From Candidatus Sulfopaludibacter sp. SbA3 (GTDB lineage: Bacteria; Acidobacteriota; Terriglobia; Bryobacterales; Bryobacteraceae), in the NCBI GenBank assembly GCA_945893365.1, contig CAMDED010000021.1, positions 1 through 64,000 of the forward strand: DNA of 64,000 nucleotides. Direction: 5' to 3'. The notes beneath the pieces were generated by a model. The model saw only the letters and a list, made by a program, of their open reading frames with translations. It was not told the DNA's origin and made no database searches. The number at the start of each line of letters is the position of its first letter. Within the stretch, counting starts at the first letter, position 1. This document shows, in pieces, positions 60,894 to 64,000 of this stretch. The translations under genes were made by a program, and so were the position numbers.

Positions 60894-62558
60894 TTAGCGC
60901 GCGGCGGATGCCGGCCGCACGGCCGCCTGCACCGCGAGTCCCGTCAGAATTACGACCACGCAGCCGATCACGTTGTACCAAAGGAATGAAATGCTGGTGA
61001 ATTTGAAGGCCGCGAAGATAGCCGCTTCGCCCGCAATCATCCCCACAAAAGCCCCCGTTCCCTTCACGCGCGGAACGAAGAACGCCAGCGTGAACACGCC
61101 CAGAAGCGAGCCGTAAAACAAAGACCCCAGCATGTTCACGGCTTCGATCAACGACCCCAGATTCTTGCCGTACTGCGCGAAGAACACCGCGTACAGACCC
61201 CAGAACGCCGTCGCCGCCCGCGATGCCAGCAGATAGTGCCTGTCCTCCGCGCCCGGTTTCACATGACGCTTGTAGATGTCGATCACGCTGACGGTTGCCA
61301 ACGAATTCACCTCGGCGGCAATGGTCGACATCGCCGCGGCGAAGATTACCGCAATGATTAGTCCCACCAGTCCCGCGGGCAGGTAGCGCGTCACAAATGA
61401 GAGAAAGATGTAGTTCGTGTCGTTGAAATCTTTCTCGCCGCTCGCGGCGCCGGCCTGCTTCCTCGCGCCGTCGAGATCGCTCTGCGCCCCGCGATAGCGT
61501 TCGAGATTCGCCGCCCGCGCGCCGGCGTCGCTCGATTGATGCGCCGCAACCAGACCCTTGGCCGCAGCCTTGCGCTCCTCGAACGCGCGGTCGAACCGGG
61601 CGTGAATCTCCGGCGAATTCACTTTCTCGAGCACGGCTTTTTGAAACAGCAGCGGCGGTTTTTCGAAGGTGTAAAACACGAACACCATCGCGCCCACAAA
61701 CAGGATGAAAAACTGCATCGGGATCTTCGCGATCGCGTTGAAGAGCAGGCTTAACTTGCTCTGGGCAATGGATTTTCCCGTCAGATAGCGCTGCACCTGC
61801 GACTGATCGCATCCGAAATAGGAAAGAAACAGAAAGGTCCCGCCCAACAGGCCGCTCCACACGGTGTAACGATTGTTCAGATCGAAGGTGAAATCGACTG
61901 TGTTCAGCTTCCCCATCGCGCCCGCGAGATAGACGGCGTCCGTCAGCCCGACGTCCGGCGGCAACTGCGCGATGATCATGGCAAGCGCGATAAACAGGCC
62001 CGCGAAAATGACCATCATCTGCTGCACGTCGGTCCAGGCGATGGCTTGCACGCCGCCGACCACCGTATAGCAGATGACCACAACGCCCATGAGGAGCGTC
62101 GTGATCCGGTCCGGCCAGCCGAAGATTACGGCCAGCACAATGGCGGGCGCATAGAGGGCAAGGCCGACGGAAAAACCGCGCTGCAGCAGGAACACCACGC
62201 TCGCGATCGCCCTCGTCTTCGCGTCGAAGCGCTTCTCCAGGTATTCGTATGCCGTGTATACGCCGGCGTTGTGGAAGCGCGGCACGACCGTGGCTGAAAT
62301 GACCACCATCGCGATCGGCAATCCGAAATAGAACTGGACGAAGCGCATTCCGTCCACGTAAGACTGGCCGGTGGTCGAAATAAACGTGATCGCGCTTGCC
62401 TGCGTCGCCATTATGGAGAGCGCCATTGCATACCAGGGCATGGTTTTGCCGGCGAGCAGATAGCGGTTGACGGTGTTCGCGCCGCGGCTGCGATAGAGGC
62501 CGTAGCCGATAATCGAGCAGAGAGTGGCCGCGAGCACCAGCCAGTCGAGCAGCTTCAC
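60894..62558 (-). CDS. Sodium:solute symporter (SSS family)
   Basis: A 554-residue inner-membrane transporter with about 13-14 helices. Family features include YLLAGKTMPWYAMALSIMAT (about 32-51), ITFISTTGQSYVDGM, the VGGVQAIAWTDVQQ signature (about 165-178) and LSYFGCDQSQVQRYLTGKS (about 244-262). A soluble Ala/Glu-rich loop lies at about 320-375 (AFEERKAAAKGLVAAHQSSD), longer than usual. The GTG start overlaps the stop of the upstream deacetylase-family gene (GTGA), so they are co-translated. The substrate (sugar, sialic acid or other) is not predictable from the sequence. Confidence 0.9.
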   Translation of the reverse strand: MKLLDWLVLAATLCSIIGYGLYRSRGANTVNRYLLAGKTMPWYAMALSIMATQASAITFISTTGQSYVDGMRFVQFYFGLPIAMVVISATVVPRFHNAGVYTAYEYLEKRFDAKTRAIASVVFLLQRGFSVGLALYAPAIVLAVIFGWPDRITTLLMGVVVICYTVVGGVQAIAWTDVQQMMVIFAGLFIALAMIIAQLPPDVGLTDAVYLAGAMGKLNTVDFTFDLNNRYTVWSGLLGGTFLFLSYFGCDQSQVQRYLTGKSIAQSKLSLLFNAIAKIPMQFFILFVGAMVFVFYTFEKPPLLFQKAVLEKVNSPEIHARFDRAFEERKAAAKGLVAAHQSSDAGARAANLERYRGAQSDLDGARKQAGAASGEKDFNDTNYIFLSFVTRYLPAGLVGLIIAVIFAAAMSTIAAEVNSLATVSVIDIYKRHVKPGAEDRHYLLASRAATAFWGLYAVFFAQYGKNLGSLIEAVNMLGSLFYGSLLGVFTLAFFVPRVKGTGAFVGMIAGEAAIFAAFKFTSISFLWYNVIGCVVVILTGLAVQAAVRPASAAR

Positions 62559-64000
62559 TGCCTGGCGCTCAAGAGGTTCGCGAAGATGCGGTAGGCGCCC
62601 GGCGCCCCGGCCGGCAGCTCTCGGAACCACACGTACGACGTATAGATGTAGACGCCCTTCCCGTGGCGTGTGTAGAGCAGACCGCCGGAAAGGGGTTTCT
62701 CGCCGGGATCGTTTGTCTCGAGGATCGCTTCATAGCGGCTGTCCCACTCGGAGGGGAAGTAGAGACCGCGCTCCTGCACCCAGCCCTCGAAGTCGCGCGC
62801 CGTAATGACGTTCGGTGTGTTCAGCAGCGGATGCTTCGGTATCGGGAATCGTACGGGCGCCTCTTCGACGGTGACGCGTTCACGCCCAACCTTCAGAGGC
62901 CACGGCCCCACGCGGTCGAGCGCCCCGGTGCTGCGCCCGAACGGTCCACCCTCCGCCACGTTGTACTGCACGATCATGGTTCCGCCGGCGGCAACGTAGT
63001 CGAGAAGACGCTGATGATTCGCGCGCAAGTCGGGACGGGTGTTGTAGCCGCGCACGCCCACGACGATCGCATCGAACGCGTCCAGCCTGCCGCTTGCCAG
63101 GTACTCGGCGTCGAGGAGCGTTACGCTCGATCCGATCTGCCGCAAGGCGTTGGGAACCTCGTCGCCCGCCCCCATCGCGTAGCCAACCTGCTTCGCGAGA
63201 TTCTTCACCTCCGCGCGCACGAATTTGATCTCAGCCGGCGGCAGCAGCGTTTGCGGCGGAATGTGCGGATAGGCGATGACCTTCAGGCCGGTCGAAACGT
63301 TCTTCCCGCCGGTCGAGGCAACGGCGCGGGCGCGAATTACGGAGTCGCCCATTGGCGGCGTCACGGTGAACGACGCCACCTGCCGCTCCAATGCCTTGGT
63401 CAGTTGAAACTTCCACGCATCCGGTTCCGCCTTCCATCCGGCGGGCAATTCAATGCGCACCTCGCCGCTCGCGCCGGCCGCGTTGGCGATCACCTGCAAA
63501 TCGACTGTTCTCGCCTGCGAGCTTGGGAAAATTACCGCGGCCGCCGGCACGTTGACGGATACCGGGGGCACGACGTCCACGGGCCGGGTGAGTTCACCTT
63601 CAACCGGGTCGACGTAGCGGTAGTTCACTATCCGCGCGATCTCAATCGCGGTCCCGCCGTTGTGGAGCGTAAAGCGCCCAGCCTCACCCGGCTTGAGCGA
63701 AACCGTCTGCGTCTTCTGCTGGTTATAGGCGAGAGGACCGCCGTTCCACTGCCACGGCAGGCGCGAGCGGTTGATGGCCGTGAGGGTCACTTTGACGGGA
63801 TCTCCTTCGATGACGCGGTAGCGGTCGGCGGCGGCGTCAAGCCAGAGGCCCGAGCAGAGCGCAATGGCCTCATCGAGCTCAACCAATTTGACGGCGCCCC
63901 AGGGGTCGCGAATCTCTTCGATGAGCGGCCGCGCTTTGAGGAGCAGCGGCGCCGTTTTTTCCGGATGGCTCATGTCGAAGGTCCGTGCGGCTTCGTCCAG
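62555..64000 (-). CDS. PIG-L deacetylase-family protein, C-terminal part (partial)
   Basis: The frame is open to the right edge of the window (LDEAARTFDMSHPEKTAPLL), so the N-terminus, with any PIG-L catalytic motif, lies outside. The visible ~480 residues have an Ig-like/NEW3 beta domain (about 60-180, VTLTAINRSRLPWQWNGGPL; then VRIELPAGWKAEPDAWKF). A glutamine-amidotransferase-like domain follows (KQVGYAMGAGDEVPNALRQ, FDAIVVGVRGYNTRPDL, YVAAGGTMIVQYN) and ends HGKGVYIYTSYVWFRELPAG. This layout is typical of large secreted PIG-L proteins of Acidobacteria and Bacteroidetes. It may release an amide-linked acetyl group from a sugar taken up by the downstream symporter (inference). Confidence 0.78.
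   Translation of the reverse strand: MDEAARTFDMSHPEKTAPLLLKARPLIEEIRDPWGAVKLVELDEAIALCSGLWLDAAADRYRVIEGDPVKVTLTAINRSRLPWQWNGGPLAYNQQKTQTVSLKPGEAGRFTLHNGGTAIEIARIVNYRYVDPVEGELTRPVDVVPPVSVNVPAAAVIFPSSQARTVDLQVIANAAGASGEVRIELPAGWKAEPDAWKFQLTKALERQVASFTVTPPMGDSVIRARAVASTGGKNVSTGLKVIAYPHIPPQTLLPPAEIKFVRAEVKNLAKQVGYAMGAGDEVPNALRQIGSSVTLLDAEYLASGRLDAFDAIVVGVRGYNTRPDLRANHQRLLDYVAAGGTMIVQYNVAEGGPFGRSTGALDRVGPWPLKVGRERVTVEEAPVRFPIPKHPLLNTPNVITARDFEGWVQERGLYFPSEWDSRYEAILETNDPGEKPLSGGLLYTRHGKGVYIYTSYVWFRELPAGAPGAYRIFANLLSARQ

Overview
The window is a GC-rich bacterial chromosome segment that looks like an acidobacterium of the Bryobacterales/Solibacter type. This is inferred from gene content, not from a marker tree. 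Signs are a DUF1501 + DUF1549/DUF1553 + cytochrome/WD40 + PPC cassette, a PadR regulator paired with an ADOP-type FtsX permease (here decayed), many secreted proteins of unknown function, and an LPS-assembly gene (lptE) that implies an outer membrane. No rRNA, tRNA or CRISPR array was found.

Layout. 0.7-10.3 kb: a co-directional cassette of exported DUF1501, DUF1549/1553, cytochrome c-WD40 and PPC proteins, then a mannose-6-phosphate-isomerase-like cupin and a TIM-barrel sugar epimerase. 10.3-12.6 kb: accessory DNA with a YgiT/DUF4258 toxin-antitoxin pair whose DUF4258 gene has an in-frame stop, a gene broken by frameshifts, and a 560-bp tandem duplication of a small membrane protein. 12.6-17.6 kb: ECF sigma factor and zinc-finger anti-sigma, tgt, wrecked padR/ADOP genes, and lactate permease. 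17.8-31.8 kb: mostly housekeeping genes (rluB-type pseudouridine synthase, hutI, ftcD, homoserine dehydrogenase, threonine dehydratase, Zn-dehydrogenase, rpsT, holA, lptE, an ASADH-like protein without its cysteine, pssA, psd). A gene-free kilobase with strong hairpins follows. 32.8-39.3 kb: an aldo/keto reductase, an iron-uptake operon (TonB siderophore receptor, PiuC-type hydroxylase, PepSY membrane protein) and an aldo/keto reductase homologue that has lost its catalytic tetrad.

39.3-52 kb is an accessory block. It holds an IS5-type element flanked by CTAG that interrupts a small gene, a frameshifted small gene, a DUF433/DUF5615 toxin-antitoxin pair, and a convergent XRE-ImmA/IrrE gene whose partner PIN toxin is truncated. 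It continues with gnd, a PD-(D/E)XK-like nuclease gene and, most notably, a TIR-NACHT-TPR STAND protein followed 6 bp later by a NUDIX hydrolase. The TIR-NUDIX pair is the best candidate for an undescribed immune system. 52-57.3 kb: a sugar/polysaccharide locus (methyltransferase, NAD-epimerase, GT2 glycosyltransferase-membrane fusion, DegT aminotransferase). 57.3-59.6 kb: a second defence-like locus, an AAA15 (OLD-like) ATPase overlapping a Toprim-like partner that is split by a frameshift, next to gene debris. 59.7-64 kb: a secreted propeller-like protein, a sodium:solute symporter and a PIG-L deacetylase-family gene that runs off the right edge.

The accessory DNA is rich in broken genes (at least eight), which suggests repeated acquisition and decay of toxin-antitoxin and defence modules between stable housekeeping operons.
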